From Arcticibacter sp. (lineage in GTDB: Bacteria; Bacteroidota; Bacteroidia; 2-12-FULL-35-15): a DNA stretch of 64,000 nt. Shown one piece after another: positions 43,641 to 52,600 of this stretch. Below the pieces are notes generated by a model that was given only the letters and a program-made list of their open reading frames with translations, was not told the origin of the DNA and ran no database searches. Made by a program: the position numbers and the translations under genes. Within the stretch, counting starts at the first letter, position 1. The number at the start of each line of letters is the position of its first letter. The stretch lies in NCBI GenBank assembly GCA_021155045.1, contig JAJNQB010000017.1, positions 62,001 to 126,000 of the forward strand, in the 5' to 3' direction.

Positions 43641-44009
43641 TTACTCCTCTATTTCTTTCCCAATTGTTTGTGGTCCAGAATTATCATCCGCATCTCTTAC
43701 CACATAAGGAGCAGAACTTGTGTAGATGTACATCTTATACGTTCCACCACCAATTCCTTCTAATGTTAAAGTAACATATTGTTTCTTTTTATACCCCGCC
43801 AAAACACCCGAATTCCACGAATCACCATTTACAGGACCAATAGATTTTGTTGTGCCATCGGCAGTAACATAACGCACCGTAAAAGGATTTGTTCCTGTGT
43901 TGGTGCGTTGTATGCGGTATTGAACCGTATAATCTTTCTCCTTCTTTTTACAAGCAAATAAAAAAGCAGAAAACAAAAACAGAATAAATATTTTTTTTGT
44001 GATTTGCAT
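43641..44009 (-). CDS. Small lipoprotein of unknown function
   Basis: 122 aa. Lipobox LFACKKKE at the signal peptide end (Cys ~20), then a short beta-rich body (YTVQYRIQRTNTGTNPFTVRYVTADG...VTLTLEGIGGGTYKMYIYTSSAPY). I do not recognise the family. Its start codon and first ~8 codons lie within the 49-bp direct repeat that bounds the neighbouring 182-aa gene, so a copy of its leader also stands 580 bases upstream. Confidence 0.75.
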   Translation of the reverse strand: MQITKKIFILFLFSAFLFACKKKEKDYTVQYRIQRTNTGTNPFTVRYVTADGTTKSIGPVNGDSWNSGVLAGYKKKQYVTLTLEGIGGGTYKMYIYTSSAPYVVRDADDNSGPQTIGKEIEE

Positions 44010-44034
44010 TCGTTTATTAAGTTTTTACTTCAAG
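43986..44034 (+). repeat. 49-bp direct repeat, left copy
   Basis: Identical to 44571-44619. It starts AAATATTTTTTTTGTGATTT and ends TTTTTACTTCAAG. It covers the lipoprotein start region and the last codons and stop of the 182-aa gene. Confidence 0.9.
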
Positions 44035-44565
44035 TTTCTTGGTTAAGTAATTGTAGAATTCACTTGAGTCTGTCAATGTGAAGTCCTTTGCACATTTCAA
44101 TATTTCGCTGTCGTCAAAACCGAATAAACCCAGCAACAAAGGAAAAGGTCTTATCACTTTTTCTCCAACGTCCTTTCCAAATCTCTCATCCACGATTATG
44201 AAATATGAAAACTCAAAGTTAATGCTGTATTGTCTTGTAACTTGACGATATATTGTCGAACATTTGCTGCAACAATAAACAATGTCGTCATAGTCCCCCA
44301 AACCACTATCACTTATCCTTTTGATTTCTGTCAAATAATTTAACTCCTTTTTTGTTGAGCGAGATATGAGATAGTTCGTGTCAGCACAAAATACAGGTCC
44401 TGCTTTATAGTTGTCGTGTAAAAACGTTGTCAATTCTCTAAATCTTGGATAATGGCAAGGGCAAGACTCCTTTAACATTTCTGTCAAAACGGAAATAAGT
44501 GTCGTCCGTAGCAATTCAGTAGATTCAACAGTCAATTGTCGTCTTGGTATTTCTGTTTTCGTCAC
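44017..44565 (-). CDS. Cys-rich protein of unknown function, inserted between 49-bp repeats
   Basis: 182 aa, not recognised. Cysteines are at 35, 37, 60, 98, 99 and 102 (ESCPCHYP, VYCCSKCS), so a metal-bound ribbon is possible. No signal peptide or membrane helix. The last five residues and the stop codon are supplied by the 49-bp direct repeat, so the original C-terminus may have been different. Nearby genes are cassette-like (DUF2971, HEPN-like), which makes a defence or stress role conceivable but unproven. Confidence 0.6.
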   Translation of the reverse strand: MTKTEIPRRQLTVESTELLRTTLISVLTEMLKESCPCHYPRFRELTTFLHDNYKAGPVFCADTNYLISRSTKKELNYLTEIKRISDSGLGDYDDIVYCCSKCSTIYRQVTRQYSINFEFSYFIIVDERFGKDVGEKVIRPFPLLLGLFGFDDSEILKCAKDFTLTDSSEFYNYLTKKLEVKT

Positions 44566-44570
44566 GCTAA

Positions 44571-44619
44571 AAATATTTTTTTTGTGATTTGCATTCGTTT
44601 ATTAAGTTTTTACTTCAAG
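44571..44619 (+). repeat. 49-bp direct repeat, right copy
   Basis: Exact second copy of 43986-44034. It continues into the cassette core CAAGAAAATAACG (44616-44628), while the left copy continues into the 182-aa gene. This pattern is what an insertion of 44035-44570 with a duplicated target would leave. Confidence 0.9.
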
Positions 44620-44636
44620 AAAATAACGCTTAGCTG

Positions 44637-45410
44637 TTAGCTGCTGTATTTTTCGATTTTTACATCTCCACTCTCGATAATCATTTCGGATTTATAAAAA
44701 TCGAGAGTTAGTTTTTTGTCGTTTGCTATTGTCTTAATTGTTGCAATGTCGTTAGCGCTCGTCTTTGCTCCAAATATTATTCCAGTCAATGAGTCAATAT
44801 TAAATCCTATGGTTTGTTCAGTATGTAAAGATTGGTAGGGAATGAAGGCCCTTAGTTCTTGTTCGTATTTCCATCTTTCATATTTAGTTGTTAAAACCGT
44901 TTCGTGATCAAATTCTATTTGTTTATGTTTTTCAACATTCGCGTTTATTGCTACTTGCGGAATTGAGGCAGGATATTTTACATCAACTAACTTTATATAA
45001 GGATTATTAAATTTCAATTTATCCTTTTCAAAAATTAAACAAATTCCTTTATGCGAATCTGCATAATGCGACCACATTAATGTTTCTTTTGCAGTATAAG
45101 AAAAACAGGTAATACCTGTCATTCTTTGGATTGAATAATCCCAAAAATATTTATAATCCCTTTCGAATATTGAATTGTCTTGTTGAAACTGAGCTTTTCT
45201 TTTTGCTATATCAACTTTCTCGGGAACAAATTTATTATAATCTGAATAGAAGTGCTCAATATCGGATAGGTCTGGATAGTTTGTGATTTTTAAATTAATC
45301 ATACAGTCTAACGGGTCGTTAAACTTGAAAGGATTTCCAAACCAAAATTCTGAGTTAATAATAGTTTTTAGTGAATTCAGAGTTATTGGAGCATACTTAT
45401 ATATTTTCAT
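44637..45410 (-). CDS. DUF2971 protein
   Basis: 257 aa from ATG at 45410 (a longer frame to 45446 would overlap the upstream gene's end). DUF2971 pattern: KIYKYAP start, FNDPLDC, CFSYTAKETLMWSHYADSHKGICLIFE, KYERWKYEQELRAF and GIIFGAKTSANDI. No activity is established for the family. Its stop codon is the TTA of the TTAGCTGC motif. It is 26 bases downstream of the zinc-ribbon/HEPN-like gene and probably in one transcript. Confidence 0.85.
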   Translation of the reverse strand: MKIYKYAPITLNSLKTIINSEFWFGNPFKFNDPLDCMINLKITNYPDLSDIEHFYSDYNKFVPEKVDIAKRKAQFQQDNSIFERDYKYFWDYSIQRMTGITCFSYTAKETLMWSHYADSHKGICLIFEKDKLKFNNPYIKLVDVKYPASIPQVAINANVEKHKQIEFDHETVLTTKYERWKYEQELRAFIPYQSLHTEQTIGFNIDSLTGIIFGAKTSANDIATIKTIANDKKLTLDFYKSEMIIESGDVKIEKYSS

Positions 45411-45436
45411 GTATGTGTCTCTTTTTATAGCTACTG

Positions 45437-46303
45437 TTAGCTGCAATATTTATTCGTTATTGTCCGAAATATTTTTTTCAAAATTTCAATTCCCTCCAAA
45501 AATTCAGTCCTGCTAAGAACGGCTAGAGTCTCAATTAAATTTGCATCTTCGGGGATATTTTTAATAAATTCTGCTGTTATTTTCCCTTTTGAATGTTGAT
45601 AGGCATGTCGCTTTTCAAAAACACGCTTAATCTTAGTTTTTTCAACATCTGAAATTCCTTCATATATATTCAAACCGTCATTTTTGAAATGCTCTTTCGT
45701 ATTTTTAAGATTTTGAAAGTTTACTTTTCCTAAGTTATGCCTTTCTGATACGCGTTTGCAGTATGACTCAAATGTCGATACGAGGTCATTGTATGCATGT
45801 CTTAAAGATCGGTTCGGATTATTTGAATTGTCAATTTCTTGAAGTAAGATCTTCAAATTTGCTTCATAAATCAGAACATTGTCTTCTTTACATCCCGGAC
45901 AAAATCCAAAAATTCCATAAACTTGAAATTTCATGTCACAAGTCGGGCAATTAATTTCTGTGTCAACTTCTTTTTCAACGTGAGAGGTCGGCTGAGTGAT
46001 TTCCGTTCTTGAACCTGGTGTATACGTTGTCGTTTTACTATTCTTAAATACGTCCTTAAGCATCTTTTCCATTTCATCCTCGATGAATCTCTTGCCAACT
46101 TGAGTTGCTATTTTTCTAGCAATTTGATTTTGCTCTTTTGTCCAAAGTTCCTTATTTGGCTGCAAATCGCCACAATAGGGACAAAATAAGTTGTCTTTAA
46201 TTTTATCTGAGTCAATTTTGAAATATTTATTGCAGATATTGCATTCTCTTCCCCAAAAACCATTGTCAGTTGGAAATGAAACTTTGAATTCAATAATGCT
46301 CAT
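45437..46303 (-). CDS. Double zinc-ribbon protein with HEPN-like C-terminus
   Basis: 288 aa. Two zinc-ribbon-like Cys sets: C21-x2-C24/C41-x2-C44 (CNIC, CPYC) and C119-x2-C122/C135-x2-C138 (CPTC, CPGC). Between them is a charged helical part. The helical C-terminus (~150-288) contains FEKRHAYQHSKG, with Arg232 and His237 in an Rx4H spacing as in HEPN ribonuclease domains. That assignment rests on this motif plus helical context, so it is tentative. Both are common in toxin and defence proteins. Upstream of DUF2971 in the same orientation. Confidence 0.6.
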   Translation of the reverse strand: MSIIEFKVSFPTDNGFWGRECNICNKYFKIDSDKIKDNLFCPYCGDLQPNKELWTKEQNQIARKIATQVGKRFIEDEMEKMLKDVFKNSKTTTYTPGSRTEITQPTSHVEKEVDTEINCPTCDMKFQVYGIFGFCPGCKEDNVLIYEANLKILLQEIDNSNNPNRSLRHAYNDLVSTFESYCKRVSERHNLGKVNFQNLKNTKEHFKNDGLNIYEGISDVEKTKIKRVFEKRHAYQHSKGKITAEFIKNIPEDANLIETLAVLSRTEFLEGIEILKKIFRTITNKYCS

Positions 46304-46324
46304 GGTTGTCGTGGTTTGTGTTTG

Positions 46325-46423
46325 AATATTGCAGCTAATGTGAAGCTAATCTCAGTTTTAATTGCGCTTTAGCGTTCGTTATTTTCTTGATTAAAGTTAT
46401 TCGAAAAAAAGGAGTAAATCAAG
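46325..46423 (+). repeat. Cassette-end repeat copy F
   Basis: GCAGCTAA (46331-46338), inner hairpin-like TTTTAATTGCGCTTTAGCG, core CGTTATTTTCTTG (46377-46389), and the tail TTAAAGTTATTCG, A-run, GGAGTAAATCAAG (46391-46423). The inner part closely matches copies at 10.8 and 23.0 kb. Confidence 0.8.
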
Positions 46424-46471
46424 TAATGGCAATTTGTTTCCATTTTGAAACATCTAAAATTTTTCAAGGTT

Positions 46472-46927
46472 TTATTTTTTCAAGTTAGTTTCATAAATAT
46501 TTATCCATTCTTTTACACTCATTTTTTTCATCAACTCACCAATGAGTTTATAGGGGATTTCGTCCAATTTTTTAAACCGAACGCAACTTTTACCCATGTC
46601 CAGCTTTTGCTTACAGTGCTTGGGATATTCACCAACAAACCAGTTCAATAATTTCGGATCGGAATAAATGCCCATGTGGTAAAAATTAATAGAATTTTTT
46701 TGCGAAGCTATTCCTGCAAATGGAAGAGGTTCGCTTGGTTTGCAATGGTAACCAGCTGGATAAAGTGAATGTGGAACGACATAGCCCAAGCCGCCATAAC
46801 TAATAGCTGCTTCAAAGCCTTTTGGCAGATTTTTCAAAATAACATCGTGTAGCTTGTTAAAAGGTTCTGCTCTTTCCTTCGGAAGATTGGTTAGAATTTC
46901 ATTAACTGTTTTACCTGTTGCTTTCAT
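46472..46927 (-). CDS. DUF1801 protein
   Basis: 151 aa. Family pattern TVNEILTNLPKERAEPFNKLHDVILKNLPKGFEAAISYGGLGYVVPHS, then PFAGIASQKNSINFYHMGIYSD and the GKSCVRFKKLDEIPYKLIGELMKK ending. Members are small cytosolic proteins, some linked to iron handling; the role is not known. It is enclosed by two direct copies of the family tail (46391-46423 and 47004-47037). Confidence 0.85.
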   Translation of the reverse strand: MKATGKTVNEILTNLPKERAEPFNKLHDVILKNLPKGFEAAISYGGLGYVVPHSLYPAGYHCKPSEPLPFAGIASQKNSINFYHMGIYSDPKLLNWFVGEYPKHCKQKLDMGKSCVRFKKLDEIPYKLIGELMKKMSVKEWINIYETNLKK

Positions 46928-47003
46928 ATATTTTTGTTGTTCTGTTTAATTTGTCTGTCGTTTTTCAATGAATAAAAATGCAGCATCGGCATTTTACAAG
47001 ATA

Positions 47004-47037
47004 TAAAGTTATTCTTAAAAAAGGAGAAAGTCAAGCA
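47004..47037 (+). repeat. Cassette-end repeat tail, copy G
   Basis: TAAAGTTATTC, then TTAAAAAAGGAGAAAGTC and AAGCA, identical over 34 bases to 35041-35074. The CGTTATTTT core is absent here (upstream sequence is TTTTACAAGATA). It stands 31 bases before the hrpB start. Confidence 0.8.
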
Positions 47038-47067
47038 AAACAATATTCCTGTATTTTTACGTCACTA

Positions 47068-49566
47068 ATGAAAAACGATTTTCCGATACAAGAAATAATT
47101 TCAGAATTAAAAACAACATTAAAAAAACAGAATGTTATTATTTTGCAAGCTCCTCCCGGTGCAGGAAAATCAACTGTTTTGCCATTAGAATTATTAAATG
47201 AACCCTGGCTTGCCGATAAAAAAATAATTATGCTCGAACCGCGCAAGCTTGCTGCAAGAAGCGTTGCAAATCGTATGGCAAATTTGTTAGAAGAAGAAAT
47301 AGCCAACACCATCGGTTATCGTGTACGTTTCGAAAACAAGGTTAATAAACAAACAAAAATAGAAGTACTAACAGAAGGAATTTTAACCCGAATGTTGCAA
47401 AACGATAATGCTCTTGAAAATGTTGGACTTGTTATTTTTGATGAATTTCATGAACGTAGCCTAAACGCAGATTTGGCGCTTGCCCTTTGTTTGCAAACCC
47501 AACAAGTGTTACGAAACGATTTACGGATTTTAATTATGTCGGCAACATTGGATGGAGAAAAGCTATCAGCATTGCTCAACAATGCACCAATAATAACTTC
47601 TGAAGGGAAACAATTTTCTGTAAATTATATCTACGAAAATATAGACGAAAAAACACCCTTGCATTTAACAATGGCAAAAGCCATTAAAAAAGCATTGAAC
47701 GAACAACAAGGAGATGTTCTTGCATTTTTGCCTGGCGCAGGAGAAATACTTCGCACTCAACAACTTTTAGAAGAGCAAACATCCGTATCCATTCATCCGC
47801 TTTATGGCGATTTAAGTACACAAAAACAACAAGAAGCAATAATGCCACACCCGAATGGGAAAAGAAAAGTGGTATTAGCAACATCTATTGCAGAAACATC
47901 TTTAACCATCGAAGGAATCACAACAGTTGTTGATTGCGGCTTTTCTCGTGTACCAAAATTTGATGCTCGAAGCGGCTTTACAAAATTACAAACAGTAAAA
48001 ATTACAAAAGATGCTGCTGACCAAAGAGCAGGAAGATCTGGGCGTTTGGGCCCTGGTGTTTGTTATCGCTTGTGGAGTCAGGGTGCACACAACCATTTGT
48101 TGCCGAATCGCAAGCCAGAAATTTTAGAAGCAGATTTAGCTCCATTTGTTTTAGAAATAAGCGAATGGGGAATTAAAAATGTAAATGAATTACAATGGCT
48201 AAATAACCCTCCTGAAGGAAACGTGTTGCAAGCAAAAGAATTATTAAATCAATTAGGCGCACTTAAAAATGGAACAATAACTGAAAGAGGAAAGGCATTG
48301 TTGAAAATGCCAACACACCCTCGCATAGCACACTTACTGGTGGAAGCGCAAGCATGGGACAAACAACAAACAAAAATAAATTACACCTCTTTAGCTTGTG
48401 ATGTTGCCGCATTGTTAGAAGAGCGAGATCCACTACAAAAAGAAAGCGGAACAGACATTTCGTTACGAATAGAAATTCTTCGCAAATGGCGAAACAAAGA
48501 GTTTGTAAATGCAGATAAACGAGTATTGGAAAGAATAGAGCGTCTTGCACAATCTTGGCGAAAAACATTGAATGTGCAAGTAGATAATTCTGCACCCGAC
48601 ATTTTTGCTGTTGGAAAATTAGTTGCGGCAGCTTATCCCGAGCGCGCTGCAAAACGTACAGACAAAAACAGCTTGCGCTATCGCTTAGCAAACGGACGAA
48701 TTGTGAAATTGCAAGAACAAGATATTTTACATCAGCAAGAATATATTGCTATTGCACAATTAGATGCAGGATTAAATGAGGGAAAGGTTTTTATGGCAGC
48801 GCCTTTAAATCCAAATGATTTAAAAGATTTAGCAACAGAAAAAGAAACTATTTTTTGGGACAATGAAAAAGGAATAATTGCTGGTACTATCGAAAAAAGT
48901 GTTGGAGGAATTGTTTTAGAATCAAAAGTAATAACCACATTTTCGAACGAAACAAAACAAAAAATTATTTTAGAAGCAGTCCGCAATCAAGGATTAAAGC
49001 TTTTAGGCTGGAACGAAAATCAAGAAGAATTACAAGCACGTATTTTAAGTTTACGATTATGGAGAACAAATGAAAATTGGAATGATGTAAGCTCCGAAAA
49101 TTTATTAAACACCCTTGAAGATTGGCTATTGCCCTATTTAAACAATATAACAAAGCGTTCAGAACTACAAAAATTAAATCTTTCACAAATTCTTATTTCT
49201 TTTTTACCTTGGGATTTAGCATCAAAATTAGACAAGCTTACGCCAGAAAAAATTATTGTTCCGAGTGGATCGATGATAAAAATAAATTATTTTTCCGATG
49301 GCAGAAAGCCAGAAATGGCAGTGCGTTTACAAGAGCTTTTTGGGCTGTTAGAAACACCTGCTGTTAATGAAGGAAAAAATAAAATCTTATTACACTTGCT
49401 TTCGCCAGGATACAAACCAGTTCAAGTAACACAAGACTTAAGTAGTTTTTGGAATAAAACATATTTTGAGGTGCGCAAAGATTTATTATCACGTTACCCA
49501 AAACATTCTTGGCCCGAAAATCCTTTAACAGCGGAAGCTGTGAGGGGGGCAAAGAAGAGGCGCTAA
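47068..49566 (+). CDS. hrpB: ATP-dependent helicase HrpB
   Basis: 832 aa from the ATG at 47068; the frame is open to 46978 but that stretch is repeat tail. DEAH-type helicase motifs: APPGAGKST (Walker A), DEFHERSLNADL (Walker B as DEFH, normal for HrpB), SATLDG, LAFLPGAGEI, ATSIAETSLTI, DQRAGRSGR. The C-terminal HrpB domain includes the late motif WP-ENPLTAEAVRGAKKR. Its cellular role in bacteria is not well defined. Confidence 0.94.
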   Translation: MKNDFPIQEIISELKTTLKKQNVIILQAPPGAGKSTVLPLELLNEPWLADKKIIMLEPRKLAARSVANRMANLLEEEIANTIGYRVRFENKVNKQTKIEVLTEGILTRMLQNDNALENVGLVIFDEFHERSLNADLALALCLQTQQVLRNDLRILIMSATLDGEKLSALLNNAPIITSEGKQFSVNYIYENIDEKTPLHLTMAKAIKKALNEQQGDVLAFLPGAGEILRTQQLLEEQTSVSIHPLYGDLSTQKQQEAIMPHPNGKRKVVLATSIAETSLTIEGITTVVDCGFSRVPKFDARSGFTKLQTVKITKDAADQRAGRSGRLGPGVCYRLWSQGAHNHLLPNRKPEILEADLAPFVLEISEWGIKNVNELQWLNNPPEGNVLQAKELLNQLGALKNGTITERGKALLKMPTHPRIAHLLVEAQAWDKQQTKINYTSLACDVAALLEERDPLQKESGTDISLRIEILRKWRNKEFVNADKRVLERIERLAQSWRKTLNVQVDNSAPDIFAVGKLVAAAYPERAAKRTDKNSLRYRLANGRIVKLQEQDILHQQEYIAIAQLDAGLNEGKVFMAAPLNPNDLKDLATEKETIFWDNEKGIIAGTIEKSVGGIVLESKVITTFSNETKQKIILEAVRNQGLKLLGWNENQEELQARILSLRLWRTNENWNDVSSENLLNTLEDWLLPYLNNITKRSELQKLNLSQILISFLPWDLASKLDKLTPEKIIVPSGSMIKINYFSDGRKPEMAVRLQELFGLLETPAVNEGKNKILLHLLSPGYKPVQVTQDLSSFWNKTYFEVRKDLLSRYPKHSWPENPLTAEAVRGAKKRR

Positions 49567-49613
49567 TCCTCAGCAGAAACTTTCCAAAAAACTACCATTA
49601 GGTAGCAACACAC

Positions 49614-49621
49614 TATTTTTG
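49614..49621 (+). promoter_or_regulatory. -7 box upstream of the TraB/GumN fusion
   Basis: TATTTTTG fits TAnnTTTG, 52 bases before the start codon. No -33 element was seen. Confidence 0.3.
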
Positions 49622-49673
49622 TTTCTGTTCCTTTGATAAAGCTTATATTCGTAATCCTATATTTATAAAACAC

Positions 49674-52600
49674 ATGAAACATTCTTATAGACTCTTTTTT
49701 ACACTTATTCTACTTTTTATTATTTGCATTTCTTTTTCGCAAAATGCAATGCCTAAAAATTACCAAAGCTTACTTTGGGAAATAACAGGAAAAGGATTAA
49801 AAAAGCCATCTTACCTATACGGCACAATGCATGTAAGCGATAAAATGGTTTTTAATTTACCCGATTCTTTTTTTGTTGCGCTAAAAAATTGTGATGCTGT
49901 TGCTCTTGAATTAGATATGGATACATGGATGGATGATATTATGATGATGCAAGAGGCAGAACAAAATAAAAACACCGTTCCGTATGTAAGCAAACCCTAT
50001 GCTTTTTATCGTAATGCATTTAGTGTGGATGCTCCTAAGGAAAACGATTTAAAATCTATTTTGCAGTTTAGTCCCAACATAAGCAATCGTTTAATGTATC
50101 GCAACAGCAAACAAAATAGCGATTATGAAGAAGACAACTATTTAGATGTGTTTATTTTTCAAGCTGGAAAAAAATTAAATAAAAAAATAATTGGATTAGA
50201 AGTTTTTAAAAAAACAGAAGAGCTTTCTAAAATGGCGGAAGAAGACGAAGAATCTGAAGAAGATGCAAAAGCAAAAGAAGAAGAGCGGGAACAAAAACGT
50301 TTACGATTAAAAGAAATAAGAGGAGATAAAGCCTATTACGATAAGCTAGAAGACGCCTATCGGAAAGGAGATTTAGACCTTTTGGATAGCTTAAGCAAAT
50401 TATCAAGTGAACCCGGTTTTTTAAAATACATGCTATATGAACGAAACGAAATTATGGCAAAAAGAATGGACTCCATCATTCAAAAAACACCTTTGTTTAC
50501 GGGAGTTGGAGCAGCACACTTGGCAGGACAAAAAGGAATAATAGAATTACTAAGACGAATGGGATATACGGTTCGTCCTGTCAATACATCAAAAACAGAT
50601 ATTAAAACAAAAACACAAATTGACGAAACACGTTTTCCAACACAGCTCAAAACACAATTTGCCCCTGATTCTGTTTTTTCGGTTGCTGTTCCTGGCAAAC
50701 TTTATGAAATACCTGACGGAGGATCATTCCGATATTATTTATACAACGACATGAGTAATGGAAGTTATTATTGTGTTCAACGAATGAATCATTACGGAAA
50801 ACTAATCGATCAAACCCAAGAATACATTTTAAAACGTATTGATAGTTTAATATTTGAAAATGTTCCAGGAAAGCTTTTAAGTAAAAAAGAAATTAAAAAT
50901 GCAAACGGCTACCCAGGAGTAGAAATAATAAACAAAACAGCAAAAGGAGACATTCAAAAGCACCAACTATTTATTACTCCAAATGAAATTTTTTCATTCA
51001 AGATGAGTGGAAGCCAAGAGTATGTTAAAAAAGGGACGGAGGCGGACGCATTTTTTTCGTCAATCACATTTTATGAACCACAGCAAGCCACAATAGAATA
51101 TAAATCGAAGTATGGATACAAAGTAAATATCCCCGCAAATAAAACAAACTCTTCTGATTTGGCGAGCAGAACAAATATGCAACAAGAAATTGTAAGTGCA
51201 ACAAGCAAAACCAACGAAAATTATGTTTTGGTAATGGCTGCTTCTTTATATGATTTTGATTATATCGAAGAAGACACATTTGAGTTGAATATGCTTGCAG
51301 AACGATTTTGTTTGGAAACAAATAAAAAAATAATTTCTAAAAACATCCAAAACAAAAACGGTTCTCCTGCACTCTGGTTTAAAATGGAAACTCAAAATAA
51401 ACCCGAACAAAAATGTTTTGCTCAAATTATTATTAACGGACCAGATTATTATTTGTTATGCACAAACAGCGACAGCTTAAACGCTATTCCCTTTTTTAAC
51501 TCATTTAAAACAATAGAAAAAAAATATGCAAAAACATTTTCAACTGTTGTTGATACCAGCATGTTTTTTAATGTTACAGCACAGGAAATAACAAACGATT
51601 ATTCTTGTTTGTTGGAAAACGAAAACACAAATAGTCGATATAAAACAAAAAAAGAAAAGGATTCGAAAGAAAAAAAAGAATTTTTGCCAATTAGAGAAAC
51701 TAAAGTGTTTACCTCACCAGAAACAAAAGAAAAAGTGTTTGTAGAATACCGAAAATTTAGCCGCTATTTTCAACAAGAAACAATGGATGAATTTTGGAAA
51801 ACAAGAATAAATACAGTTTCTAACAATAATGATTTAAAAGTTTCTAGGGCCGTGCTAAGCAAAAAAGGAAACACAGCAGAATATAATTTATTGCTTTCTG
51901 ATACAGGAAGTACACGAGGGATAATGGTTAAAATGATTCAGCGCTGTGGTGTATTCTATACACTCAAAGCTGTTGTGGACACAAGCAAAGGATTAAGTGG
52001 TTTTTCAAAAACATTTTTTGAGACATTTACACCAAAGGATACGTGTATTGGAATTGATGTTACATCAAACAAGTTAGACTCCTATTTTTTTAGTAAATTA
52101 TATGCTGCCGATACTACAGAAAGTAAAAGAGCAAAGGCAGCAATTGAATACGTTCAGGCAAACATGCTTACTAGCAATATTCCAACGTTAATAAAAACAA
52201 TTAATCAAAAAGAATTTAATTTACTTTCTACAAACAATAAAAAAGATTTGTTGGCTTGTTTTGAATCTGTTAAGTCAAAAGAAACAGTGCCTTTTTTAGA
52301 ATCACTTTATATGCGCTATTCTGATTCTGTAGAAATTGAACTGTCAATATTAAAAGTACTTGCAAAACTAAAAACAACCGAAGCAACAAAAACATTTTTA
52401 AAATTATTAAAAATAGATGCGCCCATAACAGCCAACGAATATAGTATAAGCAATATTTTTAACTATTTTTCTGATAGCTTACAAAACGCACAATTGCTAT
52501 TTCCAGAAGTAATAAAATATACGAAATATGCCGAGTATAAAAACAGTATTTATAAATTAATGGCACAAGCAAACGAAGCAAAAGCGTTGAAACACAAGGC

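Larger units (their letters stand above)
44616..46389. mobile_element. Inverted-repeat-bounded DUF2971 / zinc-ribbon HEPN-like gene cassette
   Basis: CAAGAAAATAACG (44616-44628) and its exact complement CGTTATTTTCTTG (46377-46389) enclose two minus-strand genes. Further inward are TTAGCTGC (44637-44644) and GCAGCTAA (46331-46338). TTAGCTGC also occurs between the genes (45437-45444). Both genes take their stop codon from that TTA. The unit thus looks like two cassettes in a row. Boundaries are seen; mobility is inferred. Confidence 0.55.

Noticed and set aside
43493..43774. ORFs of 93 and 83 codons after porP
   Set aside because: They lie across the GTCATTTCGACC repeat and antisense to the lipoprotein gene.
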